This document shows positions 8,071-16,466 of a DNA stretch of 64,000 nucleotides, piece after piece; within the stretch, counting starts at the first letter, position 1, and each line of letters starts with the position of its first letter. The stretch covers positions 52,537 to 116,536 of the forward strand of contig NZ_FXZB01000017.1 of NCBI RefSeq assembly GCF_900169065.1. The letters run 5' to 3'. This stretch comes from Brevibacterium aurantiacum. GTDB taxonomy: Bacteria > Actinomycetota > Actinomycetes > Actinomycetales > Brevibacteriaceae. The notes under the pieces are model-generated. The model saw nothing but the letters and a program-made list of their open reading frames with translations. It had not been told where the DNA came from and searched no databases. Position numbers and translations under genes: made by a program.

Positions 8071-8463
8071 ATGACCACGACAGTTTTTCCCGCGATGAGG
8101 ACCACGGACGCGGCCGCGACGACCGCTCTGCTGGTCACGCTCGGTTTCACCGAGCGGCTCATCATCAGGGACGAGGCTGACCCGGAGATCATCGTCCATG
8201 CCGAATACGCTCTGGGCGAGACGGGTGGAATCATGTTGGGCTCCGTCCGCAATGACGGATCGGCCCTCGACAGTGTCGGCGGGAACTCCATCTACGTCGT
8301 CGTCGACACCGAACGCGAAGTCGATCGGCTCTACGAAGAGGTCATCGACATGGGCCATGCGATCGTCCGCCCGGTGGCAACACAGCCTCACGGCGGTCGG
8401 GAGTTCGACTTCCGCGACCATGACGGCAATTCCTGGGGAGTCGGCTCCTACCGCGGAGCCTGA
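8071..8463 (+). CDS. VOC (glyoxalase/bleomycin resistance) family protein
   Basis: About 130 residues from ATG at 8071 (MTTTVFPAMRTTDAAATTALL); a second in-frame ATG lies at 8053. It has the beta-alpha-beta-beta-beta repeats of the vicinal oxygen chelate fold, including TLGFTERLIIRDEADP and the C-terminal FDFRDHDGNSWGVGSY, where the HDGN region usually carries a metal ligand. It is PhnB-like in length. It occupies the place between radA and mutY where disA normally sits, only 42 bp after radA. The substrate is unknown. Confidence 0.8.
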   Translation: MTTTVFPAMRTTDAAATTALLVTLGFTERLIIRDEADPEIIVHAEYALGETGGIMLGSVRNDGSALDSVGGNSIYVVVDTEREVDRLYEEVIDMGHAIVRPVATQPHGGREFDFRDHDGNSWGVGSYRGA

Positions 8464-8546
8464 GAACTCACGAGTTAATCCGCGCGCTGACTTGAGCGTC
8501 ACGGCGCCGTCAGCAGACCGGCCGTCTCTGGTCAGGCACCAGGCTT

Positions 8547-9323
8547 CTATTCGTCAGGTGACTTCTCGTCCGAGGGCTTCTCCGTGGGCGCTTCGGACTT
8601 CTCGTCTTCTGCCTTCTTGTCCTCGGCTTCTTTCTTCTCTTTGGCCTTAGTGGCAGCGTCCTTCTCAAGTTTGAACTTTGCCGGCTTGCTCTCCTCATCG
8701 CCGAGTTTGACGATGAGCTCATAGTCTCCGGCACCGAATTCCTGGTTCGTCCGGTTGCAGTTCTTGTCGACCTGCACCCGGTTCCATTCGAACTGTGCAG
8801 TCTTCTCCGATTCGGGCGCGAACTCGGTCGAGACTTCAGCGTTCTCGTCCTCATCGGCGGCGCAGAACTTCGACGACCAGACGACGTCACCGTTCTTCTC
8901 GACCAGGAACTCCTGATCCTTGGTGCCCACTTCGATCAGGCAGGTGGCCGTGTGGTTGTTCTCGATGACCATTTCGAACTTGGGTTTGGCGTCTTCTTTG
9001 AAGCTCTTCTTGTTGACCTTGGCCTTGAGACCGACCTGCTCCTCGGGGCACTTACCACTTGCGGCCTTCTCATCTGGGACTGGCGCCGCCGTCGTCTCGC
9101 TCGCAGACGGAGTCTCCTCGGCAACAGGGTCCTTCTCATCGCCGCCGCCAAGTCCCTTGACGATTCCGACGACCCCGAGCACCAGCAGAGCGATGACCAC
9201 AAGGCTGGCGACCAGCAGCGCGTAGCGACGCCGACGGTACACGTGCGCTGGCAGCTTCCCGCTAGACTGGCGGGGCTGCCTGGCACCGTTCTTCGGCTGA
9301 GAACCACGATTGGAAGGAGTCAT
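8547..9323 (-). CDS. Membrane-anchored conserved protein of the radA-mutY interval
   Basis: 258 residues. A basic cytoplasmic N-terminus with YRRRRY precedes one transmembrane segment (about residues 34-53, LLVASLVVIALLVLGVVGIV). It is followed by an acidic, Thr/Ala/Pro-rich linker, an extracytoplasmic beta-rich domain with cysteines (CPEEQ, CLIE, FCAADE, NCNRT) and a long Lys/Glu-rich repetitive tail. It sits divergent from mutY with 36 bp between starts. A membrane protein occupies the same place in the mycobacterial disA-mutY region, so it may be the positional counterpart; that is inference. The function is unknown. The start ATG at 9323 lacks a clear ribosome binding site. Confidence 0.75.
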   Translation of the reverse strand: MTPSNRGSQPKNGARQPRQSSGKLPAHVYRRRRYALLVASLVVIALLVLGVVGIVKGLGGGDEKDPVAEETPSASETTAAPVPDEKAASGKCPEEQVGLKAKVNKKSFKEDAKPKFEMVIENNHTATCLIEVGTKDQEFLVEKNGDVVWSSKFCAADEDENAEVSTEFAPESEKTAQFEWNRVQVDKNCNRTNQEFGAGDYELIVKLGDEESKPAKFKLEKDAATKAKEKKEAEDKKAEDEKSEAPTEKPSDEKSPDE

Positions 9324-9359
9324 CGCTTTGAGCCTAGGCCGAAGCGTTTGAGCATCCAA

Positions 9360-10397
9360 ATGACACACCGAGCCTCTGCCGAATCGAGATCTTCGCGCCC
9401 CGATTCCCCGTTCCCCGCAGTTGCGAACACGGACATCCATCGGGTTCGCGAGACGATCATCACCTGGTTCGAATCCGCGGCGCGTCCCCTGCCGTGGAGA
9501 GATGCCGACACCACAGCCTGGGCCGTCCTCGTCAGCGAGATCATGTCTCAGCAGACCCCTGTGTCCCGGGTCGAACCCCGTTGGCGGGAGTGGATGCAGA
9601 AGTGGCCGACACCCGCAGATCTGGCACAGGCACCCACCGCCGAGGTTCTCCACCGTTGGGACCGTCTCGGTTACCCAAGGAGGGCACTGCGACTCCAGGA
9701 AGCCGCACGTGTCATCACTGAGGAGCTCGACGGTCACGTGCCACAGACCGCCAAGGAGCTCGAACGTCTGCCCGGCATCGGCTCCTATACCGCAGCAGCA
9801 GTAACATCCTTCGCCCACGGGGAGCGCACCACCGTCCTCGACACGAACGTGCGCCGTGTCCTCATCCGCCTGTTCGCAGGTCGCGATCGCCCCTCCCCTT
9901 CACCTGGTCGTGCAGAGACCGAATGGGCCGGCCAGTTCGTTCCGGAGACAGAGCACAAGCAGTGGAACGCCGGGGTCATGGAGTTCGGTGCGCTCGTGTG
10001 CACGGCCAGGAACCCTCAGTGCGAGACCTGCCCGCTCAATGACATCTGCGCCTGGCAGAAGGCGGGACGTCCCACCTCGGCGGTGAAGCCGAAGACCCAG
10101 AAATGGGCGGGCACAGACAGGCAGCTGCGCGGAGCCATCATGGATGTACTCAAATCCGCGCATGAGAATGCCGACGGTGCTCACACCGGCGGATCGGTTC
10201 CCATTGATCTCTTCACTACGACGACTGCCAAGATTGATCCCGACATGCTCGATGAGCTCTCCGGGCACACCGCGACGAAACTCGACCGAGTTCGAGACCT
10301 CAGCGCGGATTCACAGAGGATCACACGCCTGATCGATGACCTCGTCTCAGACGGTTTGGCTGCACGAACGAAGAACGTGCTGCAACTCCCCAGCTGA
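9360..10397 (+). CDS. mutY: A/G-specific adenine DNA glycosylase
   Basis: 345 residues. The catalytic Glu60 is in VSEIMSQQTPVSR, the helix-hairpin-helix LPGIGSYTAAAV is at about 137-148, and the catalytic Asp161 is in VLDTNVRRV. The [4Fe-4S] ligands are Cys214, Cys221, Cys224 and Cys230 with the family spacing C-X6-C-X2-C-X5-C. It removes adenine mispaired with 8-oxoguanine. The C-terminal region (about 240-345) does not show the classical NUDIX-like 8-oxoG recognition domain clearly, as in other actinobacterial MutY proteins. The start at 9360 gives MTHRASAESR; the open frame extends much further upstream into the divergent gene, which is rejected. Confidence 0.95.
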   Translation: MTHRASAESRSSRPDSPFPAVANTDIHRVRETIITWFESAARPLPWRDADTTAWAVLVSEIMSQQTPVSRVEPRWREWMQKWPTPADLAQAPTAEVLHRWDRLGYPRRALRLQEAARVITEELDGHVPQTAKELERLPGIGSYTAAAVTSFAHGERTTVLDTNVRRVLIRLFAGRDRPSPSPGRAETEWAGQFVPETEHKQWNAGVMEFGALVCTARNPQCETCPLNDICAWQKAGRPTSAVKPKTQKWAGTDRQLRGAIMDVLKSAHENADGAHTGGSVPIDLFTTTTAKIDPDMLDELSGHTATKLDRVRDLSADSQRITRLIDDLVSDGLAARTKNVLQLPS

Positions 10398-10413
10398 TCG
10401 TCTCAAGCTGCCT

Positions 10414-10450
10414 GATCCGCGGCTGCAGGATCCGCGGCTGCAGGATCCGC
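10414..10450 (+). repeat. 15-bp tandem repeat after mutY
   Basis: GATCCGCGGCTGCAG is repeated at 10414-10428 and 10429-10443, followed by a partial third copy (GATCCGC). It lies between the convergent 3' ends of mutY and argA. The repeated unit can also fold on itself through CTGCAG and CCGCGG palindromes, so it may serve as a terminator structure. Confidence 0.7.
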
Positions 10451-10467
10451 TGAGCCGCGACGGTGAT

Positions 10468-11052
10468 TCACAGAAACTTGATCATGCGGGCGTTGCCCAA
10501 GGTGTTGGGCTTGACTCGGGCCAAGTCCAGGAACTCTGCCACGCCCTCATCGGCGGAGTGCAGAAGCTCGACGTAGACCTCCGGAGAGACGGGGATGCCC
10601 TTGATCGGCTCAAATCCGAGCGAACCGAAGAACCCGGTCTCAAAGGTCAGGCAGAAGACCCTGTCGACGCCGATGGCCACAGCATCTGCCAGGAGCTGTC
10701 TGATGAGCGCCTTGCCTACTCCGCGGCCCCGATAGGCCGGGGATGTGGCTACCGTGCGTGCTTCTGCAAGATCGGCCCAGATGACGTGCAGTGCCGCGCA
10801 ACCGGCCAGAATCTCAGTTCCGTCGGGCTGCGGGTCGACCACCAACCAGAACTCCTGCAGAGTTTCGAAGTAGGTGACGGTGTCCTTGGCCAGCAGAATG
10901 CGCTCTTCGGCCAGCGGGGCGACCAAGGCCTCGATTCCCTTGACGTCGGATGTGCGAGCCCTGCGCAGGTAGAGCCCACCGGGAAGCGAATGGTTGAAGT
11001 GGTGATCCGTGGAGACCTGATCATGGTCGAAGTCGACTGGGGCTGAGCTCAT
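10468..11052 (-). CDS. argA: Amino-acid N-acetyltransferase (short ArgA-type N-acetylglutamate synthase)
   Basis: 194 residues, a stand-alone GNAT domain. It matches the actinobacterial N-acetylglutamate synthase pattern known from M. tuberculosis Rv2747: LRRARTSDVKGIEALV, LQEFWLVVD, acetyl-CoA loop SPAYRGRGVGKALI, LTFETGFFGSLGFEPIKGIPV and the C-terminal VAEFLDLARVKPNTLGNARM. It makes N-acetylglutamate, the first intermediate of arginine biosynthesis. ATG at 11052 is preceded by TGAGG at good spacing; an upstream ATG at 11070 lacks this. It is transcribed in the same direction as clpC but separated from it by a terminator. Confidence 0.88.
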   Translation of the reverse strand: MSSAPVDFDHDQVSTDHHFNHSLPGGLYLRRARTSDVKGIEALVAPLAEERILLAKDTVTYFETLQEFWLVVDPQPDGTEILAGCAALHVIWADLAEARTVATSPAYRGRGVGKALIRQLLADAVAIGVDRVFCLTFETGFFGSLGFEPIKGIPVSPEVYVELLHSADEGVAEFLDLARVKPNTLGNARMIKFL

Positions 11053-11084
11053 ATCCTCATTCAACACCATCGGCCGCAGGCATG

Positions 11085-11124
11085 AAAAAGCCCGGGGACT
11101 CAGCTGCTGCTGTGTCCCCGGGCT
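11085..11124 (-). terminator. Rho-independent terminator of clpC
   Basis: On the minus strand AGCCCGGGGAC (11114-11124) pairs perfectly with GTCCCCGGGCT (11089-11099), and the stem runs into TTTTT at 11089-11085. It lies 22 bp beyond the clpC stop codon. Confidence 0.9.
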
Positions 11125-11146
11125 CCTTCAGTGCTCCAGGAGAAGA

Positions 11147-13699
11147 TCAGGAAGTAGAGCTTCCCGATCCGCTGCCACCGGACGAACCGGCACCAGCGAG
11201 TTCTCCACCGGAACCGGAGTCATCCGGACCGCTGGCGGCAATGCTTTCGGTCTCCACGCCTTCGAACGTGAATTCCGCTTCCTTGCCTTCTCCCTTGACG
11301 TCGACCTTGATGGTCTGACCGCTGCCGATCTCCTTGAACAGGATCTTCTCGGACAGGTGGTCTTCGATCTCGAGCTGGATCGTCCGACGCAGCGGACGAG
11401 CACCCAAGACCGGATCGTAGCCACGGTCGGCCAGCAGGCTCTTCGCCGCATCGCTGACTTCGACCTTCATGCCCTGATCGGCCAGACGGGCGTCCAGACG
11501 TGCCAGGAACTGGTCGACGATCTGCAGAATCTCTTCCTTGTTCAGCTGAGGGAAGACGATCGTGTCATCGACACGGTTGAGGAACTCGGGGCGGAAGTGC
11601 TGCTTGAGCTCCTCGTTGACCTTCTGCTTCATGCGCTCGTAATTGTTGTTCGTGTTGCCCTCAACCTGGAAGCCCAGCTGCAGGCCACTCGAGATGTCTC
11701 GAGTACCCAGGTTGGTGGTCATGATGATGATGGTGTTCTTGAAGTCCACCTCACGACCCTGCGAGTCGGTCAGACGGCCATCCTCGAGAATCTGCAACAG
11801 GGAGTTGAAGATGTCCGAGTGAGCCTTCTCCACCTCGTCGAAGAGGACCACTGAGAAAGGTTTGCGACGGACCTTCTCCGTCAGCTGGCCGCCCTCTTCG
11901 TAGCCCACATAGCCGGGCGGAGAACCGAAGAGTCGGGACACGGTGTGCTTCTCCGAGTACTCCGACATGTCCAGGCTGATGAGCGAATCCTCGTCACCGA
12001 ACAGGAACTCCGACAGAGCCTTCGCCAGCTCGGTCTTGCCGACGCCTGTGGGGCCAGCGAAGATGAACGAGCCGGAGGGGCGCTTCGGATCCTTCAGACC
12101 CGCACGGGTCCGCCGGATCGCACGGGAGATCGACTTGACTGCGTCGTCCTGACCGATGATGCGCTTGTGCAGTTCGTCTTCCATCCGCAGCAGACGCGAG
12201 GACTCTTCCTCGGTGAGCTTGAAGATCGGAATGCCTGTGGCAGCTGCCAGCACCTCGGCGATCAGTTCCGCGTCAACCACGGCAGAGGTGTCCTTGCCGC
12301 TCTTGCGCCAAGCCTCCGTCTGTTCGTCCTTGTCCTGCTGCAGCTTCATCTCGGAGTCACGCTCGGACGCTGCGAGCTCGAAGTCCTGAGCATCGATGGC
12401 AGCTTCCTTGCGATGCCGAGCCTCGAGAATCTTCTCCTCCAGGTCACGGATCTCCTGCGGCACCGACAGACGCGAGATGCGCAGTTTGGCACCTGCTTCG
12501 TCGATGAGGTCGATCGCCTTGTCCGGCAGGTACCTGTCGTTGACGTAGCGGTCGGACATGTTCACAGCGGCCGAAAGTGCACCCTCGGTGATCGTGACCT
12601 TGTGGTGCGCTTCGTACTTGTCGCGCAGTCCCTTGAGGATCTCGATCGAGTGTGCCAACGACGGTTCGGGAACCTGAATCGGCTGGAACCGACGCTCGAG
12701 GGCGGCATCCTTCTCGATGTGCTTGCGGTACTCGTCAAGAGTCGTCGCACCGATCGTCTGCAGTTCTCCACGAGCCAGCATGGGTTTGAGGATCGAAGCA
12801 GCGTCGATGGCGCCCTCTGCAGCGCCGGCACCCACGAGTGTGTGGATCTCGTCGATGAACAGGATGATGTCGCCGCGTGTGCGAATCTCCTTGAGGACCT
12901 TCTTCAGACGTTCCTCGAAGTCACCGCGGTAGCGGGAGCCTGCCACCAGTGAACCGAGGTCCAAGGTGTAGAGCTGCTTGTCCTCAAGGATCTCCGGGAC
13001 CTCGCCGTTGACGATTGCCAGGGCGAGTCCCTCGACGACTGCGGTCTTGCCGACACCGGGTTCACCGATGAGGACAGGGTTGTTCTTAGTCCGTCGGGAC
13101 AGAATCTGCATCACGCGCTGCATCTGCTCGTGTCGGCCGATGACCGGGTCGAGAGTGCCCTCGCGTGCGGCTGCAGTCAGGTTCGTTCCGAACTGGTCGA
13201 GGACCAGCGAACCGGAGGGGGTTCCCTCCTCGCGTCCGCCCGCAGAGACGGGCTCTTTGCCCTGGTAGCCCGACAGAAGCTTGATGACTTCCTGACGGAC
13301 ACGCCCCAGGTCGGCGCCCAGCTTGACGAGCACCTGTGCGGCAACGCCTTCACCCTCGCGGATCAGACCCAGCAGAATGTGCTCGGTGCCGATGTAGCTG
13401 TGTCCCAGCTGCAGAGCCTCACGGAGGCTGAGCTCAAGGACCTTCTTCGCACGCGGAGTGAACGGGATGTGCCCGCTCGGTGCCTGCTGCCCCTGTCCGA
13501 TGATCTCCTGGACTTGGTCGCGCACCTGCTCGAGAGAGATGTCCATTCCCTCGAGTGCTTTGGCTGCCAGGCCTTCACCCTCGTGGATCAGGCCGAGCAG
13601 GATGTGCTCGGTTCCGATGTAGTTATGTTTGAGTAGTTTGGCTTCTTCCTGGGCAAGCACTACCACTCGGCGTGCTCGGTCAGTGAACCGCTCGAACAT
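11147..13699 (-). CDS. clpC: ATP-dependent Clp protease ATP-binding subunit ClpC
   Basis: 850 residues from ATG at 13699 ([20 protein letters not shown]), which has GAGGAGG six bases upstream; a GTG two codons earlier is too close to that site. It has a double Clp N-domain (two [12 protein letters not shown] repeats near 28 and 102), a first AAA+ module with Walker A GEPGVGKT at 212-219, a UVR-type middle region, and a second AAA+ module with [12 protein letters not shown]. ClpC unfolds substrates for the ClpP peptidase. The C-terminal tail is unusually Gly/Ser-rich (about 25 residues after [10 protein letters not shown]). It has its own terminator, and the gene order clpC-lsr2-lysS is conserved in actinobacteria. 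Confidence 0.97.
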   Translation of the reverse strand: MFERFTDRARRVVVLAQEEAKLLKHNYIGTEHILLGLIHEGEGLAAKALEGMDISLEQVRDQVQEIIGQGQQAPSGHIPFTPRAKKVLELSLREALQLGHSYIGTEHILLGLIREGEGVAAQVLVKLGADLGRVRQEVIKLLSGYQGKEPVSAGGREEGTPSGSLVLDQFGTNLTAAAREGTLDPVIGRHEQMQRVMQILSRRTKNNPVLIGEPGVGKTAVVEGLALAIVNGEVPEILEDKQLYTLDLGSLVAGSRYRGDFEERLKKVLKEIRTRGDIILFIDEIHTLVGAGAAEGAIDAASILKPMLARGELQTIGATTLDEYRKHIEKDAALERRFQPIQVPEPSLAHSIEILKGLRDKYEAHHKVTITEGALSAAVNMSDRYVNDRYLPDKAIDLIDEAGAKLRISRLSVPQEIRDLEEKILEARHRKEAAIDAQDFELAASERDSEMKLQQDKDEQTEAWRKSGKDTSAVVDAELIAEVLAAATGIPIFKLTEEESSRLLRMEDELHKRIIGQDDAVKSISRAIRRTRAGLKDPKRPSGSFIFAGPTGVGKTELAKALSEFLFGDEDSLISLDMSEYSEKHTVSRLFGSPPGYVGYEEGGQLTEKVRRKPFSVVLFDEVEKAHSDIFNSLLQILEDGRLTDSQGREVDFKNTIIIMTTNLGTRDISSGLQLGFQVEGNTNNNYERMKQKVNEELKQHFRPEFLNRVDDTIVFPQLNKEEILQIVDQFLARLDARLADQGMKVEVSDAAKSLLADRGYDPVLGARPLRRTIQLEIEDHLSEKILFKEIGSGQTIKVDVKGEGKEAEFTFEGVETESIAASGPDDSGSGGELAGAGSSGGSGSGSSTS

Positions 13700-14142
13700 A
13701 TTCACCCTCCTCGGTCTTGTTATTCTTTAGAGCCTAACGACCATTGGCCACGATCTATTGCACGTTTCGCCATCAGCCGAAACCGTTTGGCTGTGGGCGA
13801 AATTCCGGGTTCGCGCCTTCAGTGCTCGTCTGCCCAACTCACCATCGACCAAACCGGAGTCTCTGTGCTCTTTTCGACTGCGTGACGATGAGGTGGCTCG
13901 AGTTGCCTCAGTTCCATTGGAGAACTCCCCCGAGAAATCGAGATACTCCTCGAATACCGAGAGTTGAAATTGAGTATTCAGTCCTATCCGGCAGGCTTCA
14001 CTCTGGCGACGACCTGAATGGCTGATCCTCTTTATCAATCAGCTGCGCTGAGAATTCTCTGAGAGAGACTGCATTCCTCCGGAACGATTGGAGTCTGCCT
14101 TGAAGTGACTTTCCCGGCAGGCAGGAATTGTCGGCGGAAATG
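13700..14142. other. Long intergenic region upstream of clpC, no gene seen
   Basis: About 440 bp between clpC and the lsr2 terminator hold no convincing coding frame on either strand; short open frames here have poor codon use. The region is more AT-rich than its surroundings and carries the inverted repeats upstream of clpC. It probably contains the clpC promoter and regulatory sites. Confidence 0.6.
13764..13783. promoter_or_regulatory. Inverted repeat upstream of clpC, candidate stress operator
   Basis: GTTTCG (13764-13769) and CGAAAC (13778-13783) form an inverted repeat with an 8-bp spacer, 65-85 bp before the clpC start. A second pair, GCGAA (13797-13801) and TTCGC (13810-13814), follows. 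Actinobacterial clp genes are commonly controlled by ClgR, whose sites contain TTCGC/GCGAA half sites, but the arrangement here is not a clean match. Confidence 0.3.
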
Positions 14143-14177
14143 CTGAAGGACCAACGGATGAACCGTTGGCCCTTCAG
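14143..14177 (-). terminator. Hairpin downstream of lsr2
   Basis: CTGAAGGACCAACGG (14143-14157) pairs with CCGTTGGCCCTTCAG (14163-14177) through 15 positions with one G-U pair and a 5-nt loop. It lies 75 bp after the lsr2 stop. There is no long T-run, as is common in this phylum. Confidence 0.65.
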
Positions 14178-14252
14178 GAAGCGATTAGTGAATCAATGAA
14201 GTTCGATTCGCTGTACCGCCTCGTTTATCGGCTGTAACTGAATCCGATCGGT

Positions 14253-14591
14253 TCAGCTCTCTGCAGCTTCATATGCCTGAACGATTTCAAGCGGAATACG
14301 ACCGCGATCTCCCAGCTGGTAACCGTTTGCCTGTGCCCATTCGCGAATCTTGGCGGTGTCCCGCTTCGGACCGGCAGCTGAGCTGGATCCTGCGCGACGC
14401 CCACGACCACCGGGGTTGGCTACCCGGCGAGCCTTGGCGATGAACGGAGCGAACGTTTCACGGAGCTTTTCGGCATTTTCTGTCGACAGTTCGAGTTCGT
14501 AGGTACCTTGGTCGAGGCTGAAACGCACGGTCTCCGACGCCTCCGAGCCATCGAAATCATCCGTGAGAACGAGTCGCATCTCCCTTGCCAT
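14253..14591 (-). CDS. lsr2: Lsr2 nucleoid-associated protein
   Basis: 112 residues. The N-terminal dimerisation domain starts MAREMRLVLTDDFDGSEA. The C-terminal DNA-binding domain contains IREWAQANGYQLGDRGRIP, where RGR is the AT-hook-like minor-groove motif at about residues 96-98. Lsr2 bridges AT-rich DNA and silences acquired genes in actinobacteria, functionally like H-NS. The start at 14591 is chosen from family length; an ATG five codons upstream also exists. The first 35 bases overlap the 3' end of the small membrane protein gene in another frame, suggesting coupled translation. Confidence 0.94.
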   Translation of the reverse strand: MAREMRLVLTDDFDGSEASETVRFSLDQGTYELELSTENAEKLRETFAPFIAKARRVANPGGRGRRAGSSSAAGPKRDTAKIREWAQANGYQLGDRGRIPLEIVQAYEAAES

Positions 14592-14802
14592 GTTCACTCT
14601 TTTCATAATCTGATGTATTTGACGAAGTCAGCTTAACATCCGATTCATGATTATCGCCTAATTCGCTAACCTCTTGCTCTGCATAGTATTTATCGATCTG
14701 TTCGCGTTCGGTGCGGTCCGCACGCAAGATGTTTCTCATTACGTACCAGAACAGCAATGCTACGCAGATCGACGGCAATAGAGCCTTCAGCAGATCCATC
14801 AT
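14557..14802 (-). CDS. Small membrane protein between lysS and lsr2
   Basis: 81 residues from ATG at 14802 (MMDLLKALLPSICVALLFWYVM) with a strong GAGGAGGG eight bases upstream. One N-terminal transmembrane helix (about 4-23) is followed by a charged cytoplasmic tail rich in Glu, Asp and Ser. It starts 4 bp after the lysS stop and its last 35 bases overlap lsr2, so it is tightly embedded in a lysS-lsr2 operon. Small one-helix proteins occur at this position in other actinobacteria. The function is unknown. Confidence 0.75.
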   Translation of the reverse strand: MMDLLKALLPSICVALLFWYVMRNILRADRTEREQIDKYYAEQEVSELGDNHESDVKLTSSNTSDYEKSEHGKGDATRSHG

Positions 14803-14806
14803 GTGC

Positions 14807-16366
14807 TCAACCCTCCTCAGCCATTTCCGTATTACCGGAGGCAATTGGCTTCGTGAATGGGAAGAGAATCGTTTCTCGAATTCCCAGGCCGGTCAAAGCC
14901 ATGAGCAGGCGATCAAGTCCCATTCCCATACCGCCGGTCGGCGGCATTCCGTGTTCCATGGCTGTGAGGAATTCTTCGTCAAGGCCCATTGCTTCCTCGT
15001 CACCCTTGGCCGCGTCGGCTGCCTGTGCTTCGAAGCGTTCACGCTGGATGACCGGATCGACGAGCTCGGAATAGCCGGTGGCCAGTTCGAACCCGCGGAC
15101 GTAGAGATCCCATTTCTCCACGACGCCCTTCTTGGTCCGGTGCTCGCGGACCAGAGGTGAGGTGTCGACGGGGAAGTCGGTGACGAAGGTCGGTGCCCAC
15201 AGCTTGTCCTGGTAGAAGTGCTCCCACAGCTCTTCAACGTATTTTCCGTGTGAGCGGAAGACTCCGCCCAGATCGACGTTGTTGTCGGCAGCGATTTTGT
15301 CGAGGACGTCGAGTCCGGCCTCCGGAGTGACCTCGACTCCTGATTCTGCCGACAGCGTCTCGTACATGCTGACGACGGGCCAGTCTCCACCGAAGTCGTA
15401 GTCCTCACCGTCCTCGAGCTTCACGACGAGGGATCCGGTGGCCTCCTGTGCGGCGTTCTGGACCAGCGTCTTCGTCAGGTCTGCGATCGAGTGGTAGTCG
15501 CCGTAGGACTGGTAGGCCTCGAGCATCGCGAACTCAGGTGAGTGAGTGGAGTCGGCACCTTCGTTGCGGAAGTTGCGGTTGATCTCGAAGACGTTCTCGA
15601 TGCCGCCGACGATTGCACGCTTGAGGAAGAGCTCCGGCGCGATGCGCAGGTACATATCGATGTCGTAGGCGTTCATGTGTGTCTTGAACGGTCGAGCCGC
15701 GGCCCCGCCGTGCATGAACTGGAGCATCGGAGTCTCGATCTCGACGAAGTCCTGTCCCGCGAAGGTACGACGCAGGGACGACATGACCTCGGCCCGCGTC
15801 AGCATGGTCTTCCGTGCTTCCTCGCGGGTGATCAGATCAAGGTAGCGCTGGCGCACACGAGTGTCCTCGGCGAGCTCGGTGTGCAGGCCCGGCAACGGGC
15901 GCAGCGCCTTGCTGGCCATCGACCAGGAATCGGCGAGCACAGAGAGTTCGCCGCGCTTTGACTTGATGACCTTGCCATGGATGAACAGGAAGTCGCCCAG
16001 GTCGACGTCGGTCTTGAAGTCGCCGAGGCGCTCCTCCCCCACTTCACGCAGGGACAGCATGCCCTGGAGACGGGTTCCGTCTCCTGCCTGCAGGGTCACG
16101 AAGCAGAGCTTGCCGGTGGTCCTCACAAATACGACACGGCCGACGACGCCGACGATGTCCTCGGTTTCGTCCCCGGCTTCCAGCCCGTCGTGGCTGGCAT
16201 GGACCTCGGCCAGAGTATGCGTGCGCGGAATTCCGACCGGATAGGCTTCGGTGTCGGAGTCCAAGAGCCGCTGGCGCTTTTCCTTTCGGATCCGGATCTG
16301 CTCAGGATCGAGATGTTCGGGTGAAAGGTCTGCGTTTTCGGGCGTGTTCGACTCGGTATCTGCCAT
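14807..16366 (-). CDS. lysS: Lysyl-tRNA synthetase, class II
   Basis: 519 residues from ATG at 16366 (MADTESNTPENADL). An N-terminal OB-fold anticodon-binding domain (about 60-170) precedes the class II catalytic core. Motif 2 is at RNFRNEGADSTHSPEF and motif 3 at GMGMGLDRLLMALTG. It charges tRNA-Lys. It is the first member of the lysS-small membrane protein-lsr2 run. The frame extends 17 codons further upstream, but that extension is not conserved in the family. In many actinobacteria panC, panD and coaX lie immediately upstream; here the upstream gene is the DUF2520 protein, 100 bp away. Confidence 0.96.
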   Translation of the reverse strand: MADTESNTPENADLSPEHLDPEQIRIRKEKRQRLLDSDTEAYPVGIPRTHTLAEVHASHDGLEAGDETEDIVGVVGRVVFVRTTGKLCFVTLQAGDGTRLQGMLSLREVGEERLGDFKTDVDLGDFLFIHGKVIKSKRGELSVLADSWSMASKALRPLPGLHTELAEDTRVRQRYLDLITREEARKTMLTRAEVMSSLRRTFAGQDFVEIETPMLQFMHGGAAARPFKTHMNAYDIDMYLRIAPELFLKRAIVGGIENVFEINRNFRNEGADSTHSPEFAMLEAYQSYGDYHSIADLTKTLVQNAAQEATGSLVVKLEDGEDYDFGGDWPVVSMYETLSAESGVEVTPEAGLDVLDKIAADNNVDLGGVFRSHGKYVEELWEHFYQDKLWAPTFVTDFPVDTSPLVREHRTKKGVVEKWDLYVRGFELATGYSELVDPVIQRERFEAQAADAAKGDEEAMGLDEEFLTAMEHGMPPTGGMGMGLDRLLMALTGLGIRETILFPFTKPIASGNTEMAEEG

Positions 16367-16466
16367 ACCGTCAAGGTTACCGTGAGCGCGGCCCCCGGGG
16401 GAATTCGGGCCGAGCACCGACCCCGCCGATGGTCAGTCCGATCCGGCGTTCTGTCCACTCTGGCAG

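Noticed and set aside
10414..10450. CRISPR or mobile-element end
   Set aside because: Simple 15-bp tandem repeat of two and a half units between convergent genes, without spacers or transposase.
13797..13814. Clean ClgR operator upstream of clpC
   Set aside because: Half sites are in the opposite order and spacing from the ClgR pattern I know; kept only as a vague candidate region.
13727..14038. 103-codon open frame on the minus strand upstream of clpC
   Set aside because: Codon use and amino-acid composition are poor, there is no ribosome binding site, and it lies over the clpC promoter region.
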